Source: DATCLA01 sp036564195
GTDB lineage: Bacteria; Bacillota; UBA4882; UBA8346
Direction: 5' to 3'
Length of the DNA stretch: 32,403 bases
Assembly: GCA_036564195.1 (NCBI GenBank)
Contig: DATCLA010000031.1
Coordinates: forward strand, 1-32,403
Under the pieces are notes generated by a model that saw nothing but the letters and a program-made list of their open reading frames with translations, ran no database searches and was not told the DNA's origin. The translations under genes and the position numbers were made by a program. Numbering within the stretch: the first letter of the stretch is position 1; each line of letters begins with the position of its first letter. Positions 23,089-31,075 of the stretch are shown piece by piece.

Positions 23089-23119
23089 ATTATAAGCCAA
23101 ATTTGTTGACTATGTCAAC
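23089..23119 (-). promoter_or_regulatory. sigma-A-like promoter with palindromic operator over -35
   Basis: On the minus strand there is TTGACA (23118-23113), an 18-base spacer and TATAAT (23094-23089), both boxes perfect. The palindrome GTTGAC-TAT-GTCAAC (23105-23119) covers the -35 box, as expected for a repressor site. It faces the 211-residue gene, alcohol dehydrogenase and FIST kinase. Confidence 0.75.
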
Positions 23120-23205
23120 CTCTATTTGCAGTAGAACTAAAGGCGCTTTTTACATAAAATTGCCATATTTTTTGGTATAAGACCAACTATTTAACATAAA
23201 AAGTA

Positions 23206-23240
23206 AAGCCAGGTCCTTCAATTTGGGAAAAACCTGACTT
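23206..23240 (-). terminator. terminator after the REC-XRE gene
   Basis: On the minus strand AAGTCAGGT pairs with ACCTGGCTT (one mismatch) and is followed by TACTTTTTATG. It ends the signalling operon that starts at 27546. Confidence 0.65.
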
Positions 23241-23265
23241 ATCTAAGGTAATTTCTGGTTTTCAG

Positions 23266-23895
23266 TTACGATTTACTATCATCCGGCTGTAAAATTTTGC
23301 GGTAATCGGTTTCATGACACAAAAGATAGTCAATTGATACTCCAAAAAAAGTGGCCAGCTTTTTTAAGGCATCAATGTTAGGTTCAGCTAATCCGGCTTC
23401 CCAATTACCAATCGTAGTCCGTCCCCGTCCTCCCACTATTCTGGCAATATCGTCCTGACTTAAATGAAAGATCGTTCTGAGCCGTTTTAAGCGTGCCCCG
23501 AATGTTTCGACGTTTTCCGACTTAATAAAGTCAATCGATTTTAGCACCGATTTAATGTTAATAATAATATTCTCAATGTCCACCGATTTTTCACAGTAAA
23601 ATTGGATATCCAGTCGTTCTAGAGTCTCAATGCCAGGGATATCATCCTTGTAACCGGTTAACAGAAAGATATAAATTTTTTTGTCAAATTTGCGTAAATT
23701 TTTGATCACTTCCGCCCCGTTGGTATCGTAGAGAAAGTAATCCAGGATAAACAGATCAAAGTGTTGGCGTTGCATGGCTGATAAGGCCTCTTTAGCATTG
23801 ACAAACCCAACTACTTCATAATCCAATAATTGCGATTTCAGGACTTCAATGATCCCTTCATCATCATCGAGAATGACTATTTTTTTCCGATCCAT
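23266..23895 (-). CDS. response regulator with XRE-type helix-turn-helix output
   Basis: A 209-residue protein with a receiver domain (residues 4-118) fused to a Cro/C1-type DNA-binding domain (134-192). The receiver keeps the acidic pocket (ILDDDEG), phospho-acceptor Asp52 (LFILDYFLYDTNG), Thr80 and Lys103. The HTH domain is typical (RLKRLRTIFHLSQDDIA, then TIGNWEAGLAEPNIDALKKL and FFGVSIDYLL). OmpR, NarL or NtrC outputs are usual for regulators, so a REC-XRE fusion is uncommon. The ATG at 23895 has GGGAGA about five bases upstream. It is the last gene of the hydrolase/kinase/regulator series, 102 bases after the NarL-type regulator and followed by a terminator. Confidence 0.9.
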   Translation of the reverse strand: MDRKKIVILDDDEGIIEVLKSQLLDYEVVGFVNAKEALSAMQRQHFDLFILDYFLYDTNGAEVIKNLRKFDKKIYIFLLTGYKDDIPGIETLERLDIQFYCEKSVDIENIIINIKSVLKSIDFIKSENVETFGARLKRLRTIFHLSQDDIARIVGGRGRTTIGNWEAGLAEPNIDALKKLATFFGVSIDYLLCHETDYRKILQPDDSKS

Positions 23896-23997
23896 TTAGC
23901 TCTCCCGGAATTCCTTTGATACAAAACTTAACCTGGGAATTAAGTTATAAGGTATTGTCCTTACCGGTATTAGCTACCATCTATGTTAATATTTGGG

Positions 23998-24642
23998 TTA
24001 AAAAAAGTCAAGCAGCCGCCGGACTTTTTCAACTGCTTTTTTGGAATTGCCCTTAGTATTAAGTTTTTCATTGATTGAAGTTTTATAATTTTTGATAGTT
24101 TTTTCTTCAACCCCTAGTTCCCGGGCAGTCTGGCGACAGGTTAAGTTACGGGCTACACAATTAAAAACCTGTTTTTCCTTAGCGGTTAAGTTGAATTCAT
24201 CCAACAGTTCTTCCTGCTTATTTACAAGTAGATACTCCTTGGCCAGTTTGGCCATAATTTCCGCCGGCAGCTGCCTTTGCTGCGCTGTCCTGATCATTTC
24301 CGGTAAAGTTTTAAAATTATCCTTAATCACATATTCAGTAGCTCCGGACAACAATGCTTCCTTGATAAATCTGGGATCTTCCTCCACAGTTGCTACAATA
24401 ACCTTGGTATGGCATTCCTTTACCAACTCTTGCAGCACGATTAATCCATCCGGGCCGTTTCCTTCCAAATACAGATCCAACAAGATAATCTGAGGCTTCA
24501 ATATTCGCGCTAACCGGCACCCTTCCGCTTTATTATTAGCTGTTCCCACCACCAATAGATCCGGTTCCATATTGAGAAAAACCGCTATTTGCCTTGACCA
24601 ACTCAATTCATCATCAATAATCAAAATTTTAATTTTGTTCAA
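23998..24642 (-). CDS. NarL/LuxR-family response regulator
   Basis: A 214-residue two-component regulator. The receiver domain (3-120) has the acidic pair DD10-11, phospho-acceptor Asp56 (ILLDLYLEGNGPDG), Thr85 and Lys107 (EYVIKDN). The C-terminal LuxR-type HTH (about 148-207) reads FNLTAKEKQVFNCVARNLTC, then RQTARELGVEEKTIKNYKTS. The TTG at 24642 has GGAG ten bases upstream. The adjacent upstream gene encodes a multi-TM histidine kinase, its likely partner. A 139-base gap separates them, and no clear promoter was found in it. Confidence 0.93.
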   Translation of the reverse strand: MNKIKILIIDDELSWSRQIAVFLNMEPDLLVVGTANNKAEGCRLARILKPQIILLDLYLEGNGPDGLIVLQELVKECHTKVIVATVEEDPRFIKEALLSGATEYVIKDNFKTLPEMIRTAQQRQLPAEIMAKLAKEYLLVNKQEELLDEFNLTAKEKQVFNCVARNLTCRQTARELGVEEKTIKNYKTSINEKLNTKGNSKKAVEKVRRLLDFF

Positions 24643-24781
24643 GCTAATTCTACTCCATTCACTTGAGGGAATTGCCTAATTACCTTAATAAACCTTTTAA
24701 CCACAATATATGGTGACTAGCCCGGATGTATCTCTATCAATACAAAGCTTAAATCAGGAATTACGCAATTTCTTAATTTAA

Positions 24782-26581
24782 TTATCGAACCGGAAAAATC
24801 AGACTAACCATTGTTCCCACGTTTTCTTGGCTTTCGATGTCAATCAGGCCGTCATGTTCCTTCATGACCGCATTACAATAAGTTAAACCCAAACCAAAGT
24901 TGTCATTACTTACTTTTTTTGTCGAATAGAATGGTTTAAGCACTTTATTGATATCCTGGTTTGAAATTCCGCAGCCATTATCGGTAACTTTACAAATCAG
25001 CTGATGGTTATTTTTATAGACTTCAATTCTTATTTGACCTTCGTTTTCTTTCCCAATCGCTTCATAGGAATTTTTAATAATATTGTATAATGCTTCAATT
25101 ACTTTTTCCTTATCACAGACAAGACCGGTATCTTCATCAAATACGGTTGTAACGGTAATTTTCTTATTAACAGACGTTATTTTAACCGCTTCCAGTACCG
25201 CAGTGATCAAATCCCGCATCTCGCAGGTTTCCCGGGTAATTAGCATCTTTCCGGATTGGGAATCGATACTTTTTACCGTCTTTAACATTCGGTTTACCGA
25301 ATCTGACATTAGCTCCAAGGTTTCGGCAACGGCCCGATTAGCCTGGTGTTGATGGGCTTTTAAAACTTCAATCCCGCAACTCATTTGCGCAGCCAAATTC
25401 TTTAACGAATGGTTGAATAGGGAAACAAACTCGTTCTTCCTGGCTTTTAGTGAATAAATTTCATACAAGTCTTCTTCAATTTTCCGGTTGAGAAACGGTA
25501 TCAACAGTAATGAAAAGCCAAAGACAATCAAAATACAGCTGTAAATCAGGATGACATTATCATTAACCCGGGAACTGATCCCATTGACAAAATAGGAGGC
25601 ACCACTGACGCCCAAGGTCATAAACAAGGCAATCAGGGATAAAAATAACGGCTTTTGCCTGTGCTTGGTAATAAAATCGCCCAATAAGTTAAATAGAAAA
25701 ATATCTCCCAGCGCATCAGAAATGTTATAAAAAATACAAATTAAAGCTGCAGCTTTAACGGGTAAAGCACCCAGCATAAACGCAAGAACTAGCGATAATA
25801 GCGAAAAGTAGATAATTTGGGGATAATTGAGGCTCCCTTTATGGACAAAAAACCCAAAACAGATCACCAGATGTACCAGTTGATTAAGCCAGTTCAAGCC
25901 CGGTTGGTTGATAATCGCTAATAGCTTGTGATCGGTACCCACTAAAAAAACTTGAAAGTAACTTATACAAATCAATGTTCCTAAAACCAACAAAAACGAG
26001 TAGGAAGTTTTGTAATATTTATTTAAATAACTGGTGCGATCAGCTTCGAATTTAAGTTTGTTTACAGTCACAAAAATTCCGGAATAAATTAACAATTGTA
26101 GCGTCAGTACGATCTGTAAACCACCCAGTGCTATTAGATAGTCGGTAAAATATTTATAAAGATAGACACATAATAAAATCAGCCCGATTCGTCTACTTCT
26201 GGTTGTCGGATCAAGCCCATGAATCATCAAGTAGATATAGGTTATATAAAAAGTCCCCAAGGACCCCCCCATAATCATATAAATGATTTTAATGCTACGA
26301 AAGTCTTCAAAAAGCAGACTTGCCACTGAAATAAATAAGATCAGCAGGTTGACCTTAATAATGGCTTTAATATTAAAAAAGTTCACCACAATCGAGCCGG
26401 TAAAGATAAAAAGGCTGATAAAATTTAAACAAAGGTCAAAGATCATCCGGTTGAATTCAGCATCTTCAGTCAGTTGACTCCATACGGTATTTTCCAGGGT
26501 CAACCGATAATTACTGGCCATCCCCAAAACCAGCAGTAAGGTTATTAATTTTTGGTTGATGCTGGTACGATTGAGAATCAT
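24782..26581 (-). CDS. histidine kinase with large multi-TM, transporter-like sensor
   Basis: A 599-residue membrane kinase. Residues 10-365 contain about 11-12 hydrophobic helices with short loops, similar in layout to an MFS-type transporter. The kinase follows: His391 (EFVSLFNHSLKNLAAQM), N box LYNIIKNSYEAI, G1 VTDNGCGIS and G2 NFGLGLTYCN. The H-box differs from the common HExxxP pattern (here HSLKN), as in LytS/sporulation-like subfamilies. The ATG at 26581 overlaps the stop of the hydrolase gene by ATGA, so the two are translationally coupled. The ligand is unknown; a hydrophobic or transported molecule sensed in the membrane is inferred. Confidence 0.9.
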   Translation of the reverse strand: MILNRTSINQKLITLLLVLGMASNYRLTLENTVWSQLTEDAEFNRMIFDLCLNFISLFIFTGSIVVNFFNIKAIIKVNLLILFISVASLLFEDFRSIKIIYMIMGGSLGTFYITYIYLMIHGLDPTTRSRRIGLILLCVYLYKYFTDYLIALGGLQIVLTLQLLIYSGIFVTVNKLKFEADRTSYLNKYYKTSYSFLLVLGTLICISYFQVFLVGTDHKLLAIINQPGLNWLNQLVHLVICFGFFVHKGSLNYPQIIYFSLLSLVLAFMLGALPVKAAALICIFYNISDALGDIFLFNLLGDFITKHRQKPLFLSLIALFMTLGVSGASYFVNGISSRVNDNVILIYSCILIVFGFSLLLIPFLNRKIEEDLYEIYSLKARKNEFVSLFNHSLKNLAAQMSCGIEVLKAHQHQANRAVAETLELMSDSVNRMLKTVKSIDSQSGKMLITRETCEMRDLITAVLEAVKITSVNKKITVTTVFDEDTGLVCDKEKVIEALYNIIKNSYEAIGKENEGQIRIEVYKNNHQLICKVTDNGCGISNQDINKVLKPFYSTKKVSNDNFGLGLTYCNAVMKEHDGLIDIESQENVGTMVSLIFPVR

Positions 26582-27546
26582 CTTACTAAATCAATTAAGA
26601 GAGCATTAAATTTTGGAGCTTCTTCATACATGGGATGGTGCGCCGAATTTTCAAACCAGATCAACTCTTTGCGAGGAGCTTTTAACTGTTCAAAGTATCT
26701 CTGCGCCAACTCAAAAGGAGTATTATAGTCATGTTTACCGATAAAAAAATAACAAGGGATCTCCATTTGTGGTATCTGTTCAAACAGATTATATTTTACG
26801 ATCTCGGGCCACATTAACCTTAATGAATAATAATACCCTTTTAAAAATTTAACAAAATCAAGCCAACTATATTCCGGTGTTATAAAATAGGGAAGGGCCC
26901 ATTTCAGTCTGTTACTTTCACCATAGATACAACCTTCAAAACGGAACAGCCATTCCCGTTGAATTAACAGATCATTAAACCATTTACCATCGGGGTCAAT
27001 GGTACCGTAAGGATGGGGCTGATTGATCTGTTCCAATTGAGCGATTGCCCTTTTGTTTTTTCTTTGTTTAGCACAGTCTTTCGTAAATTGATATGAAATC
27101 GCCTCATTCTCTTTTCCGGACACAAATTGCCCTACTCCAATAAATCCTTCAAACAGGTGGGGATATTTTTTAGCAGTCAACATTCCTAATAAGCTTCCCC
27201 AGGAATGTCCGACCACAAACACTCTGGTTTGTAAGAACTCTTGCTGTAAATAATCGGTCACCGCTTTGGTATCGGCGATAAACTGCTCAACATGCATATT
27301 AGGAGTTGTTCCGGTAAATGATTTTCCGGCGCCGCGTTGGTCCCAATATACTATGGTATAATAATTTTCCAGTGGTAAATTGAATTTTCTTACCAAAGGC
27401 CACTCCGCCCCGCCTGGTCCGCCGTGCAGAAATAGCAAAAACGGATTGTTCATTGATTTTCCTTTGATAAAAAGCCATTGCCGCACCCCTCCGATTTCAA
27501 TATTTCTACAACAAGCCAGCCTGATTACTTTAGAATGTTTACCCAT
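26578..27546 (-). CDS. alpha/beta hydrolase, proline-iminopeptidase-like (S33)
   Basis: A 322-residue cytosolic hydrolase of the S33 proline iminopeptidase group, or a related esterase. The oxyanion motif is HGGPGG (about 41-46), then VYWDQRGAGKS, the nucleophile elbow GHSWGS, the acid in GKHDYNTP and the catalytic His in NSAHHPMYEE. The central cap region contains many aromatic residues. The ATG at 27546 has GGAG seven bases upstream. First gene of an operon with a histidine kinase (overlapping by four bases), a NarL regulator and a REC-XRE regulator. That setting suggests it makes or degrades the signal sensed by the kinase, which is inference. Confidence 0.9.
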   Translation of the reverse strand: MGKHSKVIRLACCRNIEIGGVRQWLFIKGKSMNNPFLLFLHGGPGGAEWPLVRKFNLPLENYYTIVYWDQRGAGKSFTGTTPNMHVEQFIADTKAVTDYLQQEFLQTRVFVVGHSWGSLLGMLTAKKYPHLFEGFIGVGQFVSGKENEAISYQFTKDCAKQRKNKRAIAQLEQINQPHPYGTIDPDGKWFNDLLIQREWLFRFEGCIYGESNRLKWALPYFITPEYSWLDFVKFLKGYYYSLRLMWPEIVKYNLFEQIPQMEIPCYFFIGKHDYNTPFELAQRYFEQLKAPRKELIWFENSAHHPMYEEAPKFNALLIDLVR

Positions 27547-27648
27547 GTCCGGACTCCGGTTGCCTAAATTTGATTATTGCCAACCTAATTTGCAGGATAT
27601 TGTTAAAAACCAAAAATGGCCTCACTGGATCTTAATTACCTATAATCC

Positions 27649-27678
27649 ATTATAATCCAAAGACCCTGAGGTTGACAA
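27649..27678 (-). promoter_or_regulatory. sigma-A-like promoter of the hydrolase/kinase operon
   Basis: On the minus strand there is TTGTCA (27678-27673), an 18-base spacer and TATAAT (27654-27649), about 100 bases before the hydrolase ATG. The palindrome GACAAT-A-ATTGTC (27674-27686) overlaps the -35 box. A second TATAA-like copy lies next to the -10 (ATAATCCATTATAATCCA on plus). Confidence 0.65.
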
Positions 27679-27686
27679 TAATTGTC

Positions 27687-27878
27687 TGCCTATATTTTAC
27701 AATTTACTTATCTTCTCCCCTGTCTTAACTGAGAGATTTGCATAATTACCGGAACTTAGACCCAATTTATATTATTTAGCTTAAATTAAGAGCAATATAT
27801 TTTTTTATGGATTAGAGGTAAATATTAAATAATAGAATTAGGCCATTCCTGAAAGGACTTATTCCTATTTCAAAAAAA
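27687..27878. other. AT-rich spacer between the operon and the C39 peptidase
   Basis: Only AT-rich sequence with short homopolymer runs, including seven T residues near 27801. No gene, hairpin or promoter was recognised beyond the flanking features. Confidence 0.5.
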
Positions 27879-27906
27879 ATCACTGATCTTTCCCAAAATC
27901 AGTGAT
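27879..27906 (-). terminator. strong terminator after the C39 peptidase gene
   Basis: ATCACTGAT and ATCAGTGAT form a 9-bp perfect stem with a 10-base loop. On the minus strand it is followed by TTTTTTTGAAA. It lies about 30 bases past the stop at 27936. Confidence 0.85.
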
Positions 27907-27935
27907 AAAGATAATCTTCTTTTATCTATGCCGCT

Positions 27936-28751
27936 TTAGGGTCTGGCGATAATCCATTGTTGATACTGTTGTGATTCTGGTAAAATTTGTTTGTCCTCCC
28001 ACATATAAAAGAAGCGTTGGGCGTTATAAATATAATAACCATCCTGCCAATGATCGGAAGTGTCATAAGGATCAGCGAAGATAATCACATCATCGCCTAA
28101 AGTCTGAGTTCCCATAGTATCATAGCCAATAATCACCTGCCAATGACCCATCCAGTCAATCCATTCTACCATTACCGGAGTATTTTGCTTTAAGTGCCCG
28201 ATAAGCCATTCCTTAAACTGTTCATGGCTTGAGAATGTTTTGCCCCCGGCTAACCTGCCCTCGGTTAAGGAGGACTGAACCTTCCAACCAATCTGGGTAA
28301 AAAACTTAACCATCCGGTCGGTAGATGTACCCCACTCCCCACGTTCGTTGGCTTCGCCCCGGTTTTCATAGTTGTCACCATCAAGATCCTCATGGGTCCG
28401 CATGATTCGGGCTATTTTGGCCTCAGTCCAACTTTTATTCCCATAATGATACAATACCATTAAGGCTGATGCGGGGCCACAGGTTACTTCGGTAGTCTGT
28501 TGATAAGTCCGGAACCGAGGTAAAATCGTTAGGTTTTGGTTTGATTTGAGTCCGTACACATCCAGTTTAGTAAAGTATGCCGAATTATTATGGTTACAGC
28601 GACCAGCGTAAGCAGCCGCACCTTCTAAAGGAGTAAACGGCGGGTAAGGTATGGTCCTCCTTTCCTGTAAAAACGCCCATGAACTACAGGCGCCAAATGC
28701 CAAAATAGCGCTTAAAACAGTAACCATCACTTTAGTTAAGATCTGCTTCAC
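27936..28751 (-). CDS. secreted C39-like cysteine peptidase
   Basis: A 271-residue Peptidase_C39_2-type protein. The GTG at 28751 has AGGAGG six bases upstream and exposes an N-terminal signal segment (KVMVTVLSAILAFGACSSW); a Cys after FGA gives only a marginal lipobox. The family motifs are present: YQQTTEVTCGPASALMVL with catalytic Cys91, HWQVIIGYD with His203, and FADPYDTSD with Asp227. The middle contains WGTSTDRMVKFF and EWLIGHLKQNTPVMVEW, typical of this group. The substrate is unknown. It lies 76 bases downstream of a paralogue of the 211-residue protein, so the two may be co-expressed. Confidence 0.88.
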   Translation of the reverse strand: MKQILTKVMVTVLSAILAFGACSSWAFLQERRTIPYPPFTPLEGAAAYAGRCNHNNSAYFTKLDVYGLKSNQNLTILPRFRTYQQTTEVTCGPASALMVLYHYGNKSWTEAKIARIMRTHEDLDGDNYENRGEANERGEWGTSTDRMVKFFTQIGWKVQSSLTEGRLAGGKTFSSHEQFKEWLIGHLKQNTPVMVEWIDWMGHWQVIIGYDTMGTQTLGDDVIIFADPYDTSDHWQDGYYIYNAQRFFYMWEDKQILPESQQYQQWIIARP

Positions 28752-28827
28752 TGGTAACCTCCTAAAATTATAGTCGCAACGGAAAGCTGGAGACATCTTC
28801 CGCGTTAATCCCAAATACGGGGCAAAC

Positions 28828-29454
28828 TCAGTCTATCCAATCCTGCGAGGTGATCACCCTTAATGACCCCAGCATTTGGTAAAAGAGAGTCTTCCAACTA
28901 CGGAGCTTCCGGTCGGTGCAAACAAAATTACCGCTTAAAATTCTTTGCTCTAATTCTAAAAAAAAGCTCAGCTGATAGTGGCCAGTTCCCGCCAACGGAA
29001 TAATAAACTCATAAAAGCCAATCTGTCGTCCGCTGATATCCTTAACCCCTCCCAGCAGCCACTCTATAGAGGGATTCGTCCTTTTTAGCAACTGTTGCGT
29101 TTCGTATTGGTAGGCGGTTACCTCAGTATCATTACTGACCTTTTGATTAAGGTGGGTCATGGCAAGCTGGATTACGCCGCTGGCATCGGTCAAGAGTAAA
29201 TCCGGTACGGGCCCCGATTGATAATAGCGTTGGACGGTAGGGATGGGCCGGAAATCCTCCGGAAGGATCATCCGTAATTTACCGTTCATTAAGGCGGTTT
29301 CTTTAAAGGCGATCTCCTTTCCATCGATTACAACCTTTCCCGCTTTTAGATTTACCAATGGGTACCTTTTTACTGCAAATTCCGGCGCTTCCTCAGTAAC
29401 ATCCACCAATCGGCTGCTCTCAAAACCCAGGCAAGGCTGGGGCAGTGCATTCAT
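28828..29454 (-). CDS. unrecognised protein, paralogue of the gene at 22236 (208 aa)
   Basis: ATG at 29454 with GCGAGG upstream, in a context nearly identical to the 22236 gene; a TTG at 29502 opens a longer frame without an RBS. The shared core reads LMNGKLRMILPEDFRPIP, LAMTHLNQKV, NPSIEWLLGGVKDISGRQIG then FYEFI, YQLSFFLELEQRILSGNFVC and LFYQMLGSL. No signal peptide or transmembrane helix, so it is likely cytosolic, possibly a PsbP/Mog1/DcrB-like fold. Its neighbour is the exported C39-like peptidase, while the other paralogue heads an alcohol dehydrogenase operon, so the genomic partners do not reveal a common job. Confidence 0.8.
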   Translation of the reverse strand: MNALPQPCLGFESSRLVDVTEEAPEFAVKRYPLVNLKAGKVVIDGKEIAFKETALMNGKLRMILPEDFRPIPTVQRYYQSGPVPDLLLTDASGVIQLAMTHLNQKVSNDTEVTAYQYETQQLLKRTNPSIEWLLGGVKDISGRQIGFYEFIIPLAGTGHYQLSFFLELEQRILSGNFVCTDRKLRSWKTLFYQMLGSLRVITSQDWID

Positions 29455-29616
29455 CTCTTTCACCTCGCAATTTTTGATTTTTGGCTGATTCGTTAAGCAC
29501 AACTTACCGCCTTGATTGGAAAAATCCTCCCTCAGGCTAGTGATGATAAACCCCGGTTAGCTGTTTAAAGATTAAACTCTCTTAACTAATTATTACCATA
29601 TATTTAACATAAATAT

Positions 29617-29679
29617 AAGTCCCGGAATTATGGGACTTTCCAAACAGCAAAAGAAAAAGTCCCGCTTTAACAGGACTTT
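29617..29679 (-). terminator. pair of related terminator hairpins after the GH1 gene
   Basis: AAGTCCC/GGGACTT (29617-29638) and AAAGTCC/GGACTTT (29656-29679) are two similar hairpins in tandem. The second is followed on the minus strand by TTTTTCTTTT. Together they end transcription of the glycosidase gene and insulate the downstream 208-residue gene. Confidence 0.7.
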
Positions 29680-29708
29680 CAAAGTTTTCAACCAATCGAA
29701 AACTACTC

Positions 29709-31058
29709 TTATAAAATTCCTCCGTTACTCTCAATCACCTGACGGTACCAATAACCCGAATCCTTGATAATCCGTTCTCCGGTAGAAAAATCAACATATA
29801 CCAAACCAAAGCGTTGCCGGTAGCCTTCCGCCCATTCGAAGTTATCCAGCAAAGACCAGTGAAAATAGCCCTTAACCTCGGCGCCATCATCAATTGCTTT
29901 TTGCAATTCCCGGAGATAACGCCGGGTAAAGTCAATCCGTTGCGGATCATGTATTTTACCGTCCAGGGCGACCCAATCCGGGTTGGAAAGGCCGTTTTCC
30001 GAAATGTAAATCGGTTTATGATAACGTTCATAAAAGAACTTGACGCCCCAATACAAAGTTTCCGGTAACACCGGCCAGTTAAAAGCCGTCCGGGGGTGGC
30101 CCGGTCCCAATGCCAGCTTTTCCGGTTGGCCGTCCCGGCCTGCCCGGACCCGTTCCCCGAAATAGATATTTAAACCATGAAAGTCTAACGGCTGAGCAAT
30201 GATTTTCAGGTCGTCCGGGTGGATCTCCGGCAGGTACGCTTCCATCAGCTGGTACATTTCCTTCGGATAATCCCCCAGGTAAGCCGGATCCGACCAGATA
30301 CTCTCCACCCAGGGGTCCGGTGAATATGGGACAAAATTAGCCTTACGGGCAGCTTCCACATCGGCTTGGCTCAGAGTAGCCGGTAGTTTCGGAGCCACCG
30401 CCGACGCCATACCAACCTGGCACTTTTGCTTGGCGGATTGTCGAATGGCTTGAACTGCTTTACCATGGGCCAGTAACACTTGATGATGAATTTGCAGTAC
30501 ATCGGCAAGACTGGAAATAACCCCCGGAGCGTGTTCTCCGGTTAAATAACCGTTAAGTATGAAAATTTTGTTTTCATTAAAAGTAAACCAATTTGTAACC
30601 CGGTCCGACAGCCGTTCCACCACTATTTGGGTATACCGGGCAAACCATTCGGGGCTGTCCGGATTCAACCAGCCGCCCTGACGGTGAAGCGCAGCTGGGT
30701 AATCCCAATGGTAGAGGGTGATATAGGGAGTAATCCCCTGCTGCAACAGTTCATCAACGAGCCGGTCATAAAAGTCCAATCCCTTAAGGTTAACCGCGCC
30801 CCGACCTTCCGGAATGATCCGAGGCCAGGAAAGGGACAAACGATAGGCTTGGCAACCAATTTCCTTAAGCAACGCTACATCTTCCCGGAACAGCTGGTAA
30901 TGATTGCAGGCAACCGCACCGCTGTCACCCGATACAACCGCACCGGGCTCCCGACAGAATTGATCCCAAATCGAAAGCCCCTTTCCGTCCGCCGTTGCCG
31001 CCCCTTCAATCTGATAGGCCGCAGTGGCGGCACCCCACACAAACCCTTTGGGAAACAT
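29709..31058 (-). CDS. glycoside hydrolase family 1 beta-glucosidase
   Basis: A 449-residue retaining beta-glycosidase that hydrolyses beta-linked di- and oligosaccharides such as cellobiose. The start (FPKGFVWGAATAAYQIEGA) and YRLSLSWPRIIPEG are family signatures. The acid/base Glu162 lies in TFNENKIF, where most members have TFNEP, so the Pro after the catalytic Glu is replaced by Asn. The nucleophile Glu354 is in YISENGLS. The end contains YFHWSLLDNFEWAEGYRQRF, as usual. No signal peptide, so it acts in the cytosol on imported sugars. The ATG at 31058 follows the serine acetyltransferase stop by 17 bases, with AAGGGGG about 10 bases upstream. Confidence 0.95.
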   Translation of the reverse strand: MFPKGFVWGAATAAYQIEGAATADGKGLSIWDQFCREPGAVVSGDSGAVACNHYQLFREDVALLKEIGCQAYRLSLSWPRIIPEGRGAVNLKGLDFYDRLVDELLQQGITPYITLYHWDYPAALHRQGGWLNPDSPEWFARYTQIVVERLSDRVTNWFTFNENKIFILNGYLTGEHAPGVISSLADVLQIHHQVLLAHGKAVQAIRQSAKQKCQVGMASAVAPKLPATLSQADVEAARKANFVPYSPDPWVESIWSDPAYLGDYPKEMYQLMEAYLPEIHPDDLKIIAQPLDFHGLNIYFGERVRAGRDGQPEKLALGPGHPRTAFNWPVLPETLYWGVKFFYERYHKPIYISENGLSNPDWVALDGKIHDPQRIDFTRRYLRELQKAIDDGAEVKGYFHWSLLDNFEWAEGYRQRFGLVYVDFSTGERIIKDSGYWYRQVIESNGGIL

Positions 31059-31075
31059 TATTAGTTAGACCCCCT

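Noticed and set aside
30627..31064. Plus-strand frame of 145 codons
   Set aside because: It is antisense to the GH1 gene, whose family signatures are complete.
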